From positions 189,760-236,307 of the forward strand of contig NW_014577329.1 in the NCBI RefSeq assembly GCF_000485595.1: DNA of 46,548 nt, written 5' to 3'. This DNA is from Priapulus caudatus (taxonomy: Eukaryota; Priapulida; Priapulimorpha; Priapulimorphida; Priapulidae). A program made the translations under genes and the position numbers. Of the stretch, positions 45,101 to 46,548 are shown piece by piece; the stretch's first letter is position 1; the number at the start of each line of letters is the position of its first letter. The notes beneath the pieces are model-generated. The model did not search any database and had not been told where the DNA came from. It saw only the letters and a list, made by a program, of their open reading frames with translations.

Positions 45101-46548
45101 TTATCAAAGCACTGTATTATGCTGATAATGTATAGTTTGAGTATTATTAGTATAAGAAAGATTGAGTGATGAAGAAAGGCCAGGTCGCAAGGAAAACTAC
45201 AACTTAAATTGCCATCACATTCATTGTATCCTGTATCTGTGTATATCTAGCGGATATACATCAAGAGTACGATAATGAGGAGAAGAGTATGACACCGTGT
45301 TTTGACACAGCGTTTTTGCATAGTTTTCAACCTTGTACATATTGCCTATGAGAGATGCTCATAAACATATTCAAACTTGACCTTGTTTTCGGTCTTATGA
45401 GTTCTCCCCTTAATCATATGGACACCGAACCAAATTTACCGTGAAAGATCGTATGTGTTCTTGTAAACCCAGTTGTTGGAATCACGCCCGACGGTTTTCA
45501 ACAGTTTTTCCGAAACTTTTGCAATCTCGCGGGGCCCAAATCTTGATTATAGGCGGAGGCAGCACGCTGGTTGTAGACTACGGGACGGCTGGGGGCCCGT
45601 TGGGATATTTAGGTAAGCACAGTAACCAAGTGCACTGTGTTTCGCTCTTAGCCTTAGAAGCACGGGATGCAAACACAGCTAAAATCAGCTCCGGTGCCGA
45701 ATCACAGCTTGATTGTTAGCATGCTGGAAGAATCACTAGCACGGCTGGAATACAATGTTACTGTGTCTATGCCTAATCTCCCGCAGCACGACCCAGCATT
45801 CCGGTATACGCACAATAGAACACTAACCCAAGTATAAACTAAGGTGGCCGAAACAGATGCGACCCCTTCTGTGAAAAACTGTGTGAAGACCGTGGTCGTA
45901 TTTCAAAGAAGCGTTTGTGTTGAAAGAAGCACATACGAAGGTTTTCAGGTAGGAATGTTGTGTGGCATAGTGCTTTTTAGAGGGTCGAGTATGCACAGGA
46001 AAAGAAAACCCGAAAGGTAAGTGTTGGGAATAGTGATTTATGTCACATATTGATATGAAGTCTTTACCAGAGGTTGTTGTTGAGAAATCTATGGCAAACT
46101 CTGGTTTAAAAAGGCGGCTGAACGCCTCCGATTAAGGAGTGTTGCCAACTTTGATATCATGCTAATGATTAGATGGAGTAGATGATTGAGTAAATGCCTG
46201 AACCCTAGACCGCTAATCCTAAATGGACATACAGACCACATAACTAAGGTATATGACGCCAGATGAGTAGATTGATGGACGGGGATTTAATGTATAGGTG
46301 AAATGGTTATTGATGACCGATTAAGTGACATTGAAAGTTGGGGAAGCACTGCCTATGGGAGTAGCAGCCGTTAAAGAGTGGGTGGTGCGATAACTCTTGC
46401 TCTATTGAGTGATACGGTGTTGGATGAGTACTGGCTAAATATGTGAGTCTAGTCTATGAAGAATGTAGGTATGTTGATCGAGTAATTGCTGACTACATCA
46501 ACGTCATATTTCACGGAAAAGAAGTTGACAAGATTGTGTTTATTGGTA
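45101..46548. other. Window end, possible promoter side of SLC10A7, unassigned
   Basis: No transporter first exon could be matched. On the + strand, 45441-45612 is an open frame ending in a good donor (TTTAG|GTAAGC) and containing IIGGGSTLVVDYGTAGGPLG; another donor-like AAAG|GTAAGT follows at 46017. These may mark a divergent transcript but no family is recognised. Confidence 0.35.

Noticed and set aside
44627-46548. First exon of SLC10A7
   Set aside because: Minus-strand sites with a possible donor (near 45434 and 46068) were translated in the required phase but gave no family-like N-terminus.

Overview
The window is eukaryotic nuclear DNA from an animal, most likely a marine invertebrate. 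Genes are split into many short exons by GT-AG introns of about 0.1 to 8 kb. Telomere-type TTAGGG tracts occur inside transposable elements. Most of the non-coding sequence is small inverted-repeat DNA elements, tandem repeats and microsatellites. The species cannot be named from the sequence alone.

Two protein genes can be assembled exon by exon, and they point toward each other. On the + strand, 13787-32503 holds a 13-exon gene for a voltage-sensing phosphatase (VSP/TPTE family). The reading frame is open across all 12 junctions and gives 522 residues: an S1-S4 voltage sensor, a basic linker, a PTEN-type phosphatase domain with a CX5R active site, and a C2 domain. On the - strand, 44626 down to 39601 holds nine exons of an SLC10A7-type membrane transporter gene (308 codons plus stop), including two micro-exons of 39 and 36 bp. 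Its first exon(s), about 30 residues, were not found. The 7.1 kb between the two stop codons is filled with repeats.

Layout: 1-2362 is upstream repeat-rich DNA. 2363-13396 and 13475-23693 are two versions of the same roughly 10-11 kb segment, which covers VSP exons 1-3 and the large intron 1, separated by a 25-N gap. The first version has exons broken by one-base insertions and deletions; the second has intact exons but a noisy middle. I read this as a false duplication made during assembly or gap filling, with one real copy. 23694-32503 is the rest of VSP. 32504-39600 is intergenic: a tandem array of a ~1.17 kb repeat, a ~350 bp poly(A) block, and a pair of related terminal-inverted-repeat elements with telomere-like interiors sharing a 9 bp target duplication. 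39601-44626 is the transporter gene, its introns holding a 700 bp ACGTGCGTG microsatellite, a TTAA-flanked MITE and a pyrimidine tract. 44627-46548 has a MITE and unassigned sequence.

The two genes have no known joint function; one is a membrane-potential-controlled phosphoinositide phosphatase and the other a bile-acid-transporter-family protein linked to calcium and glycosylation homeostasis. I found no operon, CRISPR array, tRNA, rRNA or viral gene. No previously undescribed gene system is evident. The items most worth checking are the duplication artefact, the invertebrate VSP model, the transporter micro-exon, and the twin telomere-repeat elements.
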